From: Chitinophagales bacterium
Lineage (GTDB): Bacteria; Bacteroidota; Bacteroidia; Chitinophagales; Saprospiraceae
DNA length: 64,000 bases
Assembly (NCBI GenBank): GCA_017303875.1
Contig: JAFLBP010000009.1
Span: 62,001-126,000, forward strand
Reading direction: 5' to 3'
The notes beneath the pieces are model-generated. The model was not told the origin of the DNA and made no database searches. It saw only the letters and a list, made by a program, of their open reading frames with translations. Made by a program: the position numbers and the translations under genes. Of the stretch, positions 51,030-59,934 are shown in pieces; within the stretch, counting starts at the first letter, position 1; each line of letters begins with the position of its first letter.

Positions 51030-51818
51030 TTAATTTTTTCGGCTGAACGCGTAGCTCAGTCCGAACGTGAGGATGCTGTCGGTGGTTTGTGTGCTCAGGG
51101 GCACTACGTTTTCGTGGGTGCGGGTATACAGGGCGTTCAGGGAAAGGCCTTTCCAGAGTGGCGCTTCGAGGCCGAGGTCTAATTGGGTGCGGTAATTGCT
51201 GCGCCGCGAGAGGGCGGGCTGCCAGAAAGCGTCGTAGAAAAAACGCAGACGGCGATGGAAGAGCCAGGAGCTGCCCATCACAAATGCCGAGGCGCGCCAC
51301 AGGCGGATGTTGCTGCTGCCGTTGTAGCGGCTGTCGTTGAAGGTATTGGCAGCAAAATCGGATTGTTCGTATACGGCGTTGGCCGACAACTTGAGCTGGT
51401 TGTGTTTGCTGCGCAGGACTTGGACGGTAGCGCCCGCCCCGGCGAAGTAGCGAATATCTACTTTGCGGCGAAAATTGGTACTCAGGTAGGCGATGGCGTA
51501 GGGATATACCCGGTTTCTGGGTTTGTAGTAGAGGTAATTGCGGCTGAACAGGTCGTTGTCGGCTTTTCGTCCGAAAAAAGACTGGTAGAGCGTGCTGTTC
51601 TGCGTTTTGAAAACGAAATTTCCGGATAGTGCCCAAACGGCATCGAGGCGGCTTCTAAGGGTCAGCATTTCCACATTGCCTTTTTGGTAATTGCCGGAAA
51701 GGGTGCTGCGCAGCTGAAATTTGAGCGTATCGCTTTCGTTGAGCTGGGCCTGGGCAGCACCGGCAAGCAAGAGTACCGTCCAGGCCGTGAGCAAGATGCG
51801 ATTGAATGAAATTGGCAT
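51030..51818 (-). CDS. DUF481-like outer membrane protein
   Basis: A 262-residue protein with a signal peptide (about 1-24, LLLAGAAQAQ) and a beta-strand-rich body of the YdiY/DUF481 type: FQLRSTLSGNYQKGNVEMLT, KYF-like strands such as DIRYFAGAGATVQVLRSKHN, and a terminal strand with aromatic residues (LTFGLSYAFSRKN). The family is of unknown function and forms outer-membrane barrels. It precedes the bestrophin gene on the same strand, 6 bases upstream, suggesting an operon. Confidence 0.72.
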   Translation of the reverse strand: MPISFNRILLTAWTVLLLAGAAQAQLNESDTLKFQLRSTLSGNYQKGNVEMLTLRSRLDAVWALSGNFVFKTQNSTLYQSFFGRKADNDLFSRNYLYYKPRNRVYPYAIAYLSTNFRRKVDIRYFAGAGATVQVLRSKHNQLKLSANAVYEQSDFAANTFNDSRYNGSSNIRLWRASAFVMGSSWLFHRRLRFFYDAFWQPALSRRSNYRTQLDLGLEAPLWKGLSLNALYTRTHENVVPLSTQTTDSILTFGLSYAFSRKN

Positions 51819-51860
51819 GTGTGTGATGTTTTATCTTTTGGGGTGTATTTCCCGCGGATA

Positions 51861-51990
51861 TTATTTCCCGCAGATTGCGCAGATGGACGCGCAGATTTCG
51901 CAGAATTATCGCTCATGAGTTTCGTGCGATACCATGAGCAGAAAACTCTGCGAAATCTGCGCGTCCATCTGCGCGATCTGCGGGAAATAA
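51861..51990. repeat. 130-bp dyad element, copy 1
   Basis: Left and right arms of 44 bases (51861-51904 and 51947-51990) are inverted complements with one mismatch and start TTATTTCCCGCAGAT. The centre contains the second dyad GCTCATG...CATGAGC. A near-identical copy lies at 52478-52611; the two flank the GxxExxY gene. Confidence 0.85.
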
Positions 51991-52083
51991 ATCCCTGAAG
52001 ATTTGCAGACGTATTATTTGCTGAAATGAGTGGTGCATGCGTATTTTTGCATTGCTATTCTTTTTTCATCAAATCTCCTCTAT

Positions 52084-52461
52084 ATGGTTGAAAACGACCT
52101 CTCTTACAAGATTCGTGGGGTAATCTTTAAAGTCTTTAGTACGCTTGGCCCCGGCCTTTACGAAAGCGCATACGAGGCCGTGTTGGCGTATGAATTAAAA
52201 AAGCTGAATCTCATCGTAGAGCAGCAAGTTCCGCTCCCGCTCGTGCATGAAACTATTTCCCTGGATGTAGGCTATCGAATTGACATTCTGGTAGAAAAAA
52301 AAGTCATTATCGAAGTCAAATCCCTTGAAAATTTGCTGGAAGTACATCACAAACAACTGCTCACTTATCTCAAGCTTTCCGGTATTCGCCTGGGTTTGTT
52401 GGTGAATTTTAACACCCCCGACATCAGCAAAAGTATTTTCCGGAAAGTAAATGACTTGTGA
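52084..52461 (+). CDS. GxxExxY protein (PD-(D/E)XK nuclease fold)
   Basis: A 125-residue protein with the signature GLYESAY (G-x-x-E-x-x-Y, about residues 22-28) and the nuclease core DVGYRIDILVEKKVIIEVKS (D...ExK, about 60-80). GxxExxY proteins are a small nuclease-like family common in Bacteroidota with no known substrate. The gene is directly enclosed by two almost identical 130-bp palindromic elements (51861-51990 and 52478-52611), with 93 and 16 bases between. The ATG at 52084 is used; the frame is open further upstream but that extension is not family-like. Confidence 0.85.
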   Translation: MVENDLSYKIRGVIFKVFSTLGPGLYESAYEAVLAYELKKLNLIVEQQVPLPLVHETISLDVGYRIDILVEKKVIIEVKSLENLLEVHHKQLLTYLKLSGIRLGLLVNFNTPDISKSIFRKVNDL

Positions 52462-52477
52462 GCTTGTGGCTCTTTGA

Positions 52478-52611
52478 ATTTATTTCCCGCAGATCGCGCA
52501 GATAGACGCGCAGATTTCGCAGAATTATCGCTCATGAGTTTAGTGCGATACCATAAGCAGAAAACGCTGCGAAATCTGCGCGTCCATCTGCGCGATCTGC
52601 GGGAAATAAAT
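52478..52611. repeat. 130-bp dyad element, copy 2
   Basis: Same architecture as copy 1, starting ATTTATTTCCCGCAGATC, with the right arm ending AAATAAAT next to the DJ-1 gene stop codon (52613). The two copies differ at only a few positions (for example GATAGACG against GATGGACG, CATAAGC against CATGAGC), so they are recent duplicates or still homogenised. Confidence 0.85.
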
Positions 52612-52612
52612 C

Positions 52613-53365
52613 CTAAAGCGCTTTCACCACCAACTCCGCCGCAGCGGCGCCGGAATTTTGTTGTTGTCCGGTGATCAGGTTGCCATCCTGAATGGCGTAA
52701 GCGGAGAAGGGCGCGGCCACTTTAAAGGTCGTACCTGCAAGTTTCCGGGCTTCAGTTTCAATGCGGTAAGGTTGAATTTTCATGCCCACTGCCTGATCTG
52801 CAAATTCCTCTTCGGCATCGGCGAAGCCGGTCCAGGTTTTGCCGGCAACCAGCAAGGTGCCATCCGATTTTTTGGCTTCCAGCAGCAAGGTGGTGGAGTG
52901 ACAAACCGCCGCTGTTGGTTTACCGCTTTCATAAAATGCGACAAAGAGTTTTTCCAGCGCTGCATTGCCCCGGAAAGTATACATCGGCCCCTGGCCGCCC
53001 ACCAGGAAAATGGCCACGTAATCGGCCGGATTCACCGCGCTAAGCGGGCGGGTGTTGGCCAGCATATCGTTGAACCACTGTTGCTGCATATAGCCCAGCG
53101 AGATCACATCGTGCGCCGAATAGCCGCTGGCATCAGTGGGGTTGGAGTAGCCGTCCATCATCAGGCTGCCACCTTCCGTGGAAACTAATTCCACCTCATA
53201 TCCCGCTTCCTGGAACACGCGCAGCGGGTGCGTGAGCTCGGCCGCCCAGAAACCGATGGGCCAGCCGGTCTGCTGACTGACACTTGGCGAACTGGCGACC
53301 ATCAGAATTTTACCTTTGGCAGGAGCGCCATGAAAATGCACGTAAGCTTGAACTTCAGTTACCAT
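52613..53365 (-). CDS. DJ-1/PfpI (Hsp31-type) family protein
   Basis: A 250-residue protein with the DJ-1/PfpI fold. The nucleophile elbow reads GKPTAAVCHSTTLLLEAK (Cys in AVCHS, about residue 152). IFLVGGQGPMYTF marks the preceding strand and DAEEEFADQAVGMK a conserved lower part. Members act as chaperones, glyoxalases or deglycase-type enzymes; the length and layout are closest to the Hsp31-like branch. The gene is isolated and followed by the dyad element. Confidence 0.9.
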   Translation of the reverse strand: MVTEVQAYVHFHGAPAKGKILMVASSPSVSQQTGWPIGFWAAELTHPLRVFQEAGYEVELVSTEGGSLMMDGYSNPTDASGYSAHDVISLGYMQQQWFNDMLANTRPLSAVNPADYVAIFLVGGQGPMYTFRGNAALEKLFVAFYESGKPTAAVCHSTTLLLEAKKSDGTLLVAGKTWTGFADAEEEFADQAVGMKIQPYRIETEARKLAGTTFKVAAPFSAYAIQDGNLITGQQQNSGAAAAELVVKAL

Positions 53366-53581
53366 GATGTTATTTGTAAAAATGCAGGCCCGTAAAATGA
53401 CACCGATAAGTTGCCTGACATGAAGTTATCGGCGCCCTTGTTTGAAATTTACGGGACAAAGTTTCGGGGCGCAGGCTTCCCAAACAAGCGCTTTACCAAA
53501 AAGTATGCTACGCACTTTTTGGTTAGTAATTGATAATCAGTGTTTTATAAATTTGCGCCAAATCCCTACCTTTAGCTCGAT

Positions 53582-54493
53582 ATGAATCGCAACAATATCC
53601 TTTTGGGCATCCTCCTGCTGGTGGTGGCCAATATTTGTTTCTCGGCCAAAGCCGTGCTCATCAAACTTCTGTACCGCGAAGGCGTGTCGGTGGAGTCGGT
53701 CATTGCCCTGCGCATGCTCATTGCCCTGCCATTTTATGTACTGACGGCGCTTTGGCTGCACCGGCGCGACCACAATGTGCGCCTGAGCGGGCGCGAATGG
53801 GCCATTATCAGCGGATTGGGCATCCTGAGCTACTATGTGTCGAGTATGCTCGATTTTATGGGCCTGCAATACGTCACGGCGAGCGTGGAGCGCTTAGTTT
53901 TGTACACTTACCCGACCCTTGTGCTGCTGCTTTCGGCGTTTTTATTTCGGGAAAAAATAGGCGGCGTGCAGGTGCTGGCCCTGCTGCCCACCTACACCGG
54001 CGTCGTGATTGCCTTTGCGGCCGAGCAGGGACCGGGTGCGCAAAAAGACCTGCTCAAAGGTGGTTTGCTGGTGTTTGGCTGCGCCATTACGTATTCGGTA
54101 TATGTGGTGTTTACCGGCGAATACGCCCGCAAGGTAGGCTCCGCCAAATTCACCAGTTACGCCGTCATTGCCGCGACGGCACCCGCGCTCTTGCAGTCGT
54201 GGTGGCGCGAAGGCCTGGATGTTTTCCACTTTTCCGGGGAGGTGTATCGGCTGAGTGTACTGTTGGCTATTGTTGCCACCGTGGTGCCAACTTTTCTGAT
54301 TGTGGAAGGTATACGGATCGTTGGGGCCAACAACTCCGGGATTATTGGTTTTGTGGGGCCGGTTTCCACCATTTTTATGGCTTACTGGGTGTTGGGCGAA
54401 CCCGTTACACCCCTGCAATTGCTGGGCACCCTGGTGGTGCTGGCAGGCGTTTTTTTACTGTCGTGGAATAGTGTAAAAGGGGTGGAGAGCTGA
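53582..54493 (+). CDS. EamA/DMT-family transporter
   Basis: A 303-residue integral membrane protein with ten predicted helices in two EamA repeats (about 8-145 and 160-295). Features are the SAKAVLIKLLYREGVSVESV start, the repeat ends PTLVLLLSAFLFREKIGGVQ and PVSTIFMAYWVLGEPVTPLQ, each with the conserved E-P/R-E-K turn. Substrates of this superfamily are drugs or metabolites such as amino acids; the specific one is not shown. Confidence 0.88.
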   Translation: MNRNNILLGILLLVVANICFSAKAVLIKLLYREGVSVESVIALRMLIALPFYVLTALWLHRRDHNVRLSGREWAIISGLGILSYYVSSMLDFMGLQYVTASVERLVLYTYPTLVLLLSAFLFREKIGGVQVLALLPTYTGVVIAFAAEQGPGAQKDLLKGGLLVFGCAITYSVYVVFTGEYARKVGSAKFTSYAVIAATAPALLQSWWREGLDVFHFSGEVYRLSVLLAIVATVVPTFLIVEGIRIVGANNSGIIGFVGPVSTIFMAYWVLGEPVTPLQLLGTLVVLAGVFLLSWNSVKGVES

Positions 54494-54515
54494 TGCCGCT
54501 GCTGCTTGCTTCGGC

Positions 54516-55403
54516 CTATTTCAATTGCATCACTTTTTCGAGTAAAGGTGGAAGTCCGGCATTGAGCATAGCATTGGTATAATGACTCATAACGCAGCAG
54601 ACATGATTACCGCGCACCGGGGCATTGACGTAGTAAATAATCAAAATATTACTTCCACCCATCATCATAGCGGGGATTTTGACCTTGTACACCACGCGCA
54701 TGGCGCGGGTTTCGACCCCTTCAAAAACTACGTCAACCATTTTATTGTCAAGTACTTTACCGATTTTTCGGGTAGTTGCGGCCTCATATTGAGCATCCAG
54801 TTTGATCTGTGCATCCGCAGCGCTCCGGTGCAATGACCAGTTCATCTGACCATAATACGGACATTGAATATTATGTACACTCATCCAGTTACAGCTTCCC
54901 CCAAGACTTAAATACCTGCCTGCAAAATCAATGCTGTCTACCTGCATCGGCGTGTAGCAGTCAGGAGGAATGGCTCCGGTGAGATAGGCCTGTACAAAAG
55001 CCTGTTCGAGCAGGGTATCTTTTTTGTTCATGGCGCCAAATCCAATGCAAAGGGTTTGGGTTGTGCCCTCTTCAAAAAGATACCAGGACTGGTAGTTGAG
55101 CAGTTTTGGCGTTTTTTGATCACTCTGCTGAAAGACTAAATTATTGGGTTTAAAAGCCCCGGAGCGATAAGGGGCTTGTGCCGTTTTTATTTTTAATTGT
55201 TTTTTGGTCTTTTTTATCCCCTCGGGCGTAAAGGGTTGCTCAATGACCTGGGCAAAAATTTCATAACCTTCCAGTTCAAAAAAATCAGCCTGCTCCTGTC
55301 GGATGCCTTGCAGGCGAGCGAAAATATCCGGTTCTGAGGCGTTTTGAGCGCTCAGGAGTAAGGGAAGTAAAAGTGAGAGCGGGAGGAGTAATTGCTTTTT
55401 CAT
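54516..55403 (-). CDS. Secreted protein of unknown function
   Basis: A 295-residue protein with a signal peptide (LLLPLSLLLPLLLSAQ). The mature part is mixed alpha/beta with IRQEQADFFELEGYEIFAQV and two Cys-containing segments (LGGSCNWMSVHNIQCPYYGQ and HVCCVMSHYTNAMLN) that could form disulfides. No known domain is recognised. It lies 2 bases after the lipoprotein gene, on the same strand. Confidence 0.68.
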   Translation of the reverse strand: MKKQLLLPLSLLLPLLLSAQNASEPDIFARLQGIRQEQADFFELEGYEIFAQVIEQPFTPEGIKKTKKQLKIKTAQAPYRSGAFKPNNLVFQQSDQKTPKLLNYQSWYLFEEGTTQTLCIGFGAMNKKDTLLEQAFVQAYLTGAIPPDCYTPMQVDSIDFAGRYLSLGGSCNWMSVHNIQCPYYGQMNWSLHRSAADAQIKLDAQYEAATTRKIGKVLDNKMVDVVFEGVETRAMRVVYKVKIPAMMMGGSNILIIYYVNAPVRGNHVCCVMSHYTNAMLNAGLPPLLEKVMQLK

Positions 55404-55405
55404 GG

Positions 55406-55795
55406 TTAGTGCTGTTGAATTACATCAAAGAGATATTGTGGATTTCCTTTTTTGTCGAATGTCAGCATCCAGCTCGCCTGGGCTTTCGGATCCTGAAAAA
55501 CCAGCCCCTCAACAGGAAACAGGACAAAACTGTGAAACGCTTCTGCCGGATTGGCGCCGGCCCTGAAATGCACTTTACGCACCAGCACCGTATCGCCGGG
55601 ATTAGCGCTGAAAGGCTGGGTAAGGGGTTGAAGTCCGAAGGAGGTCAGCACATCTACCGTGACCGTAAAGTTGACGCGTTTGCTGCTGTTGTTGCTCAGT
55701 AAAAAGGTGGTCGAGGGGTAATTTTTACGCGTGGCACAACTGGCAAGGGCAAAACTCAGCAAGATCAGGATGGAAAATACACGTTGGTGTTTCAT
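55406..55795 (-). CDS. Small lipoprotein of unknown function
   Basis: A 129-residue exported lipoprotein, with signal MKHQRVFSILILLSFALASC and the acylated Cys at residue 20. The rest is a single beta-rich domain (TFLLSNNSSKRVNFTVTVDV, DTVLVRKVHFRAG). It is directly upstream of the previous gene, so the two may form a surface or periplasmic pair. The frame is open farther upstream, but the ATG at 55795 starts the signal peptide. Confidence 0.7.
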   Translation of the reverse strand: MKHQRVFSILILLSFALASCATRKNYPSTTFLLSNNSSKRVNFTVTVDVLTSFGLQPLTQPFSANPGDTVLVRKVHFRAGANPAEAFHSFVLFPVEGLVFQDPKAQASWMLTFDKKGNPQYLFDVIQQH

Positions 55796-55919
55796 AGTCG
55801 GTAATTGATCTGTAAAGATACGCCGTTCGACTTTAACACAACCGGAATACGCCCCCGTATATTGTATCGTTTGGTAAATACCACTTTTTTTTACACCAAC
55901 TTTTAAATTACGCAACACG

Positions 55920-56804
55920 ATGAAAAAACACCTTCTTCTTTTCGGATTACTCGGCCTGTTTATCATGGCTTTTACCCCAAATCCAGGCGTGAACAAGAAA
56001 AAACTAAAAGTCCCCAAAGGCTTTGTGTACGTACCCTCCGGCTCCCTGAAAGACGGCGATAAAACCCTGTCCATCCAGGGCTTTTTTATGCTGGCCACCG
56101 AAGTGAGCAACCTCGATTACCGCGAGTTTTTGCACCACTTAGAAGCGGCAGGCCGCACAGCAGACCTCGCCAAGGCGCAGGTGCATGCCGAGGGTTGGAG
56201 ACAGGCGGCTCAATACAATGAGCCGATGGTGGAACATTACCACCAGCATCCGGCTTATGAAAATTACCCGGTGGTGAATATTACCCGCGAAGGGGCGCTG
56301 CTGTATTGCACCTGGCTCCAGGAGCAACTGCAAAGCCAAAACCCCGATCAGTTTATAAAAGTACGCCTGCCAACGGAACAGGAATGGATGTACGCCGCCC
56401 GGGGCGGACATGAGGATTACTACTACAGCAATGGTTATTACCTGCGCAACAACAAAGGGGAGTTTATGTATAGTTACCGGCATGTCGGCGACGAATACCT
56501 GCACACTGATCCCAAGACCGGCGCCTTTGAGCGGAAAACCATTATGATCAGTGGTCGCCCTGCCAACGGTGTTTTGGGAAATCTTACCGCACCCGCCCAG
56601 TCCTTTGTTCCCAACGACTTCGGCCTGTACAACATGTGTGGTAACGCCGCTGAAATGATCGCCGAAGACGGCCGCACCAAGGGCGGTTCTTTTGCCGATA
56701 CCGGCTACGATATCCGCATCGACGGCCCCGACACCTACGCGGGTGTGCAGGAAGCCTCGCCGTATATCGGCTTCCGGGTATTGTTTTCGGCGGTGGGGAA
56801 ATGA
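55920..56804 (+). CDS. SUMF1/FGE-like domain protein (exported)
   Basis: A 294-residue protein with a signal or anchor segment (about 1-20) and a formylglycine-generating-enzyme-like (SUMF1/C-type-lectin-fold) domain. Characteristic pieces are FVYVPSGSLKDGD, EVSNLDYREFLHHLEAAGR, PVVNITREGALLYCTWLQEQ, VRLPTEQEWMYAARGG and NDFGLYNMCGNAAEMIAEDG. Bacteroidota carry several such proteins, including gliding/T9SS proteins GldJ/GldK, but this one is not identified as either. A true sulfatase activator would need an active-site Cys pair, which is not evident here. Confidence 0.82.
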   Translation: MKKHLLLFGLLGLFIMAFTPNPGVNKKKLKVPKGFVYVPSGSLKDGDKTLSIQGFFMLATEVSNLDYREFLHHLEAAGRTADLAKAQVHAEGWRQAAQYNEPMVEHYHQHPAYENYPVVNITREGALLYCTWLQEQLQSQNPDQFIKVRLPTEQEWMYAARGGHEDYYYSNGYYLRNNKGEFMYSYRHVGDEYLHTDPKTGAFERKTIMISGRPANGVLGNLTAPAQSFVPNDFGLYNMCGNAAEMIAEDGRTKGGSFADTGYDIRIDGPDTYAGVQEASPYIGFRVLFSAVGK

Positions 56805-56813
56805 GTTGCGTTT

Positions 56814-56845
56814 GCGCGGCCACGGCTTTCAGACCGGGGCCGCGC
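56814..56845 (+). terminator. Stem-loop after the SUMF1-like gene
   Basis: GCGCGGCC at 56814-56821 pairs perfectly with GGCCGCGC at 56838-56845, 10 bases after the stop codon. No T-run follows, so it may be a weak terminator. Confidence 0.45.
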
Positions 56846-56871
56846 ATGCACTTACTTATAGACAGGCGTTG

Positions 56872-57007
56872 TTACTTGTTTCTAAAATTTGATTTTGTGG
56901 CATATTTCATCTTTCCGTCGAGCATCGGGCGCACTGCTTTTTCCAGCTCGGCAATCAGAATATTATTGATTGCCCAGCCGCAGGGATAAGTGAGGTGCTC
57001 GCCTGTT
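56872..57007 (-). pseudogene. C-terminal remnant of an unidentified gene
   Basis: On the minus strand a frame without a start codon reads GEHLTYPCGWAINNILIAE... to KSNFRNK and stops at 56872-56874. It looks like the tail of a real protein with good codon pattern but no upstream body; an in-frame stop precedes it at about 57008. The family is not recognised, so this may be a decayed gene or chance. Confidence 0.3.
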
Positions 57008-57086
57008 TTTTATCTTCTTCGCATAACAGATTTGAGACGCCGTTCTCAACTGCTGTCAGAGGTTGAGCAAAACTGGCAATCCATGT

Positions 57087-58310
57087 TTAATGACCTTCAT
57101 GCATACTGTCCTCCCCGCCCATAGGATTTACGCCCTTTTTAAAAACCAGCTCACTATGCAGCAGATAAGCGCCGGAGACCACTACCTCCTCACCTGTTTG
57201 TAAACCGTCCTTGATTTCTGTAAAATCTCGGTTCGAAGTACCGGTCACAACCATACGGCTTTCAAATGCGCCATTGGGTTTACGCAACCAGACACTTGCT
57301 CCGTCTTTGCCCCGAATGAGTGCGCTGGTTGGCACGGCGACAGTGTTTCGGGTTCTATCCTTCAAAGTTATCCATGCCTGCATGCCGGGTTGCAGATCGG
57401 CACCGGAATTGGGTATTTCCACACGAATCATCACGATTTTGGAGTCGGTTTCAAGGGCCGGATTGACAAAAATGACCTTACCGCGCAATTTTTTATCTGA
57501 AAACACAGGTACTTCAACCAAAGCTGTACCATCGCTGTGGATTAAAAATGGCAGGTCGCTAACGTATAATTGCGCTTCGACCCAAAGTGTGTGCATGCTG
57601 GTGAGGCGAAGCATGGGTGAGCCTTCGGAAACGTAATCGCCCTCTGCAACGGATACTTCGGTAGCAATACCACTGTACCTGCTGTAGTATACAAGGGTAT
57701 TGGTACTTATGCGGTTTTGTTCCAGTTGAGCAATTTGGGATTCATTCATGCCCCATAACAGTAATTTTTGACGGGCTGCTTCTGCAATGCGAGCAAAATT
57801 CAGGTCGGTATCGGCGAAGCGTTGTTGACTTTGGCGGGCAAGCAGATAGTCTTGCTGTGTGGCGGCGAGTTGTTCGCTGTACAGTTCAAAAAGCGCCTGG
57901 CCTGCCTGTACAGGTTCGCCAATATTTCTTATAAAAAGCCGCTCTATCCTGCCTGAAATTCGAGCTGATACCAGGTTTGCGAGGTCTTGATTTTCTTTCA
58001 GGCTTGCTGCAAGGGTAATTTCTACGCCGAGCGGGCGCAGGGTTACGCTGTCTGTGCGGATGTTAGCAAGTCGGATTTGTTCTCCGCTCAGTTTTAGCTC
58101 ACCCTGTTTTTGGCTTGGGTCAATTTCGATACGCACCAGATCCATTTTACAAACAGGACAGGTACCCGGGCGTTTTTCCATGACTTGCGGATCCATCGAG
58201 CAGGTGTAATAAACGTTGTCGGGTGTTGATTCTTCCGGCGCAGACTTTTTACAGGCGGCAAGGATGAATAAGAGGGAGAGGTAAAAAATATTTTTTCTTA
58301 CTGTTTTCAT
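57087..58310 (-). CDS. Heavy-metal RND efflux periplasmic adaptor 2 (CusB-like)
   Basis: A 407-residue lipoprotein (lipobox LLFILAAC, about residue 18). A heavy-metal-binding domain (YTCSMDPQVMEKRPGTCPVC, about 33-60) precedes a HlyD-type adaptor: biotinyl-lipoyl-like LVSARISGRIERLFIRNIGE, a helical hairpin and beta-barrel regions ending in VSGAYLLHSELVFKK. It links the RND pump to the TolC-like channel. It starts 7 bases after the first adaptor gene. The ATG at 58310 is preferred over a TTG two codons earlier. Confidence 0.9.
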   Translation of the reverse strand: MKTVRKNIFYLSLLFILAACKKSAPEESTPDNVYYTCSMDPQVMEKRPGTCPVCKMDLVRIEIDPSQKQGELKLSGEQIRLANIRTDSVTLRPLGVEITLAASLKENQDLANLVSARISGRIERLFIRNIGEPVQAGQALFELYSEQLAATQQDYLLARQSQQRFADTDLNFARIAEAARQKLLLWGMNESQIAQLEQNRISTNTLVYYSRYSGIATEVSVAEGDYVSEGSPMLRLTSMHTLWVEAQLYVSDLPFLIHSDGTALVEVPVFSDKKLRGKVIFVNPALETDSKIVMIRVEIPNSGADLQPGMQAWITLKDRTRNTVAVPTSALIRGKDGASVWLRKPNGAFESRMVVTGTSNRDFTEIKDGLQTGEEVVVSGAYLLHSELVFKKGVNPMGGEDSMHEGH

Positions 58311-58316
58311 TTTCAA

Positions 58317-59627
58317 TTAGTTGGATTTAACAAAACTCTCACTATCCATGAGAAACTGTGCATCAGCAGCAATCTCATCGGCCTCCGAAATACCGGAGCG
58401 GACTTCCAGCCAACCGCCCGAAAGGCTGCCCGCTTCAATTTTTTGGCTCCTGAAAACCCCGTCTTTTTTCAAAAACACCACCTGCTGCCTGCCCAAATCA
58501 AGGGCCGCGGTTTTAGGAATCCAAAGTCCGTTGCGATGGCCTGCCGAAATACTTGCATGAAGCAGGGCGCCGGGCTTCAAATGGCCTCCCGGATTTTCGA
58601 GATATACCCTTGCCCGGAAATTTTTAGTGCCGGCGTTGATTATGGGTTCAATGTAGTTGATTTTCCCTGAAAATAGCTTTTCAAACGGCTCAACGTGCAA
58701 ACTTACCGCCTGCCCGATTTTTACTGCTGAAAAATCTGCGGGATATAATTCGAGTATAGCCCAAACGCTGGACAGGCTTTGAACGTTGAAGAGCCGCTGT
58801 CCTTTTTGGACATACATGCCCTCTTGTAGAAAAAGAACTTCATTAACCGAGAGTTCCGCAGGCTCGGTATTTACCGAAGCACTGCCCGAGGGCATTCCGC
58901 CGTTCATCTCCCCATTGGAATTTAGAGAAGCGGATAAGGGTTTTTCAAAAACAAACCCTTCAAACGGGCTGAATACAGATAATGCCAATGCCGGTTTTCG
59001 CGATATTTCTGCTTCGGCGATTTGTGCGGCCGTTAGCCCGAGTAATGCCAGACGCCGACGGGCGTTTTCGAGCAGCGCTGTATTGGTGGCATCTTTTTCC
59101 AATAGAAAAATCAGTTCCTGCAGCGCAGTGGCGATTTCCGGACTATATATGTCGAGTAGGCGTTGTCCCTTTCGCACAGGCTGCAAGGGGTACCTGACGT
59201 ATAATCGTTCAATGCGGCCGCTAAATCGGGCGGAAATAGCCTGTACACGGCGGGCATCGTAGGTAATGTAGCCGGGAGCTTCAAGGTTGGTTAAGAGGGT
59301 TTTTCGCGCTGGTCTGAGGGTTTTTACAGCGCTTAAAACATATTCAAAAGTTGGCTTGAGGAGTAATGCCAGCTCCGCAGGTTCGGCGCTTTGGTGGGCA
59401 GCGGTGTTGGCCTCTGGCACGATATGCTGCAGATCCATTTTGCAAACAGGGCAGGAACCCGGCTTTGGGTAAGTTTTTTCGCCTTCGCATTTCATGGGGC
59501 ATTGCCAGGTCGCAGTGGCACTGTGATGTGTATGATCGCTTGTTTTGCTGCGGCAGGCAGCGAGCAGCAATAGGATGGTGGTGACCAGACAAAAGGCATT
59601 TATGCCAATTTTACCATTTTTTTTCAT
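58317..59627 (-). CDS. Heavy-metal RND efflux periplasmic adaptor 1 (CusB-like)
   Basis: A 436-residue lipoprotein (lipobox TILLLLAAC). After a His-rich stretch (SDHTHHSATATW) comes a heavy-metal-binding domain (CPMKCEGEKTYPKPGSCPVC) and a HlyD/CusB adaptor body (ISARFSGRIERLYVRYPLQP, helical hairpin, beta barrel). It differs from the downstream adaptor, so the two may form a heteromeric adaptor ring or serve different conditions. The start at 59627 gives the lipoprotein signal. Confidence 0.9.
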   Translation of the reverse strand: MKKNGKIGINAFCLVTTILLLLAACRSKTSDHTHHSATATWQCPMKCEGEKTYPKPGSCPVCKMDLQHIVPEANTAAHQSAEPAELALLLKPTFEYVLSAVKTLRPARKTLLTNLEAPGYITYDARRVQAISARFSGRIERLYVRYPLQPVRKGQRLLDIYSPEIATALQELIFLLEKDATNTALLENARRRLALLGLTAAQIAEAEISRKPALALSVFSPFEGFVFEKPLSASLNSNGEMNGGMPSGSASVNTEPAELSVNEVLFLQEGMYVQKGQRLFNVQSLSSVWAILELYPADFSAVKIGQAVSLHVEPFEKLFSGKINYIEPIINAGTKNFRARVYLENPGGHLKPGALLHASISAGHRNGLWIPKTAALDLGRQQVVFLKKDGVFRSQKIEAGSLSGGWLEVRSGISEADEIAADAQFLMDSESFVKSN

Positions 59628-59691
59628 AAAACTGCCAACTTTTGAGGGCAATGCCGGCCGGATGCTTTGTTCACCCGACCGGCGGCCTTTG

Positions 59692-59934
59692 TCATTTCGA
59701 GCCCTCTGATTTATGCTCGCTGTGGTTTTCGACCGCTTTCAAATCCATTTTGCAAACGGGGCAGGCGCCAGCTTCGGCGTAAGTTTTTTCGCCCTCGCAT
59801 TTCATAGGGCATTGCCAGGAGGTTGCCGCGCCATGCTGTTGATGTTCATTTTTGTTGTTTCCGCAAGCGGAAAACACCAGTAAAAGGGCGGCGAACAAAA
59901 AGTTCATTTCAATGAATTTCCAGTTCTTTTTCAT
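59692..59934 (-). CDS. Small heavy-metal-binding-domain lipoprotein
   Basis: An 80-residue lipoprotein (lipobox LLLVFSAC) consisting mostly of one heavy-metal-binding domain, CPMKCEGEKTYAEAGACPVC, followed by KMDLKAVENHSEHK. It resembles the adaptor N-termini closely, so it is probably derived from them. It overlaps the TolC-like gene by 26 bases. A periplasmic metal-buffering role for the efflux pump is likely from context. Confidence 0.8.
   Translation of the reverse strand: MKKNWKFIEMNFLFAALLLVFSACGNNKNEHQQHGAATSWQCPMKCEGEKTYAEAGACPVCKMDLKAVENHSEHKSEGSK

Noticed and set aside
56814..56845. Strong rho-independent terminator
   Set aside because: The stem is perfect, but no T-run follows, so it is listed only as a weak stem-loop.
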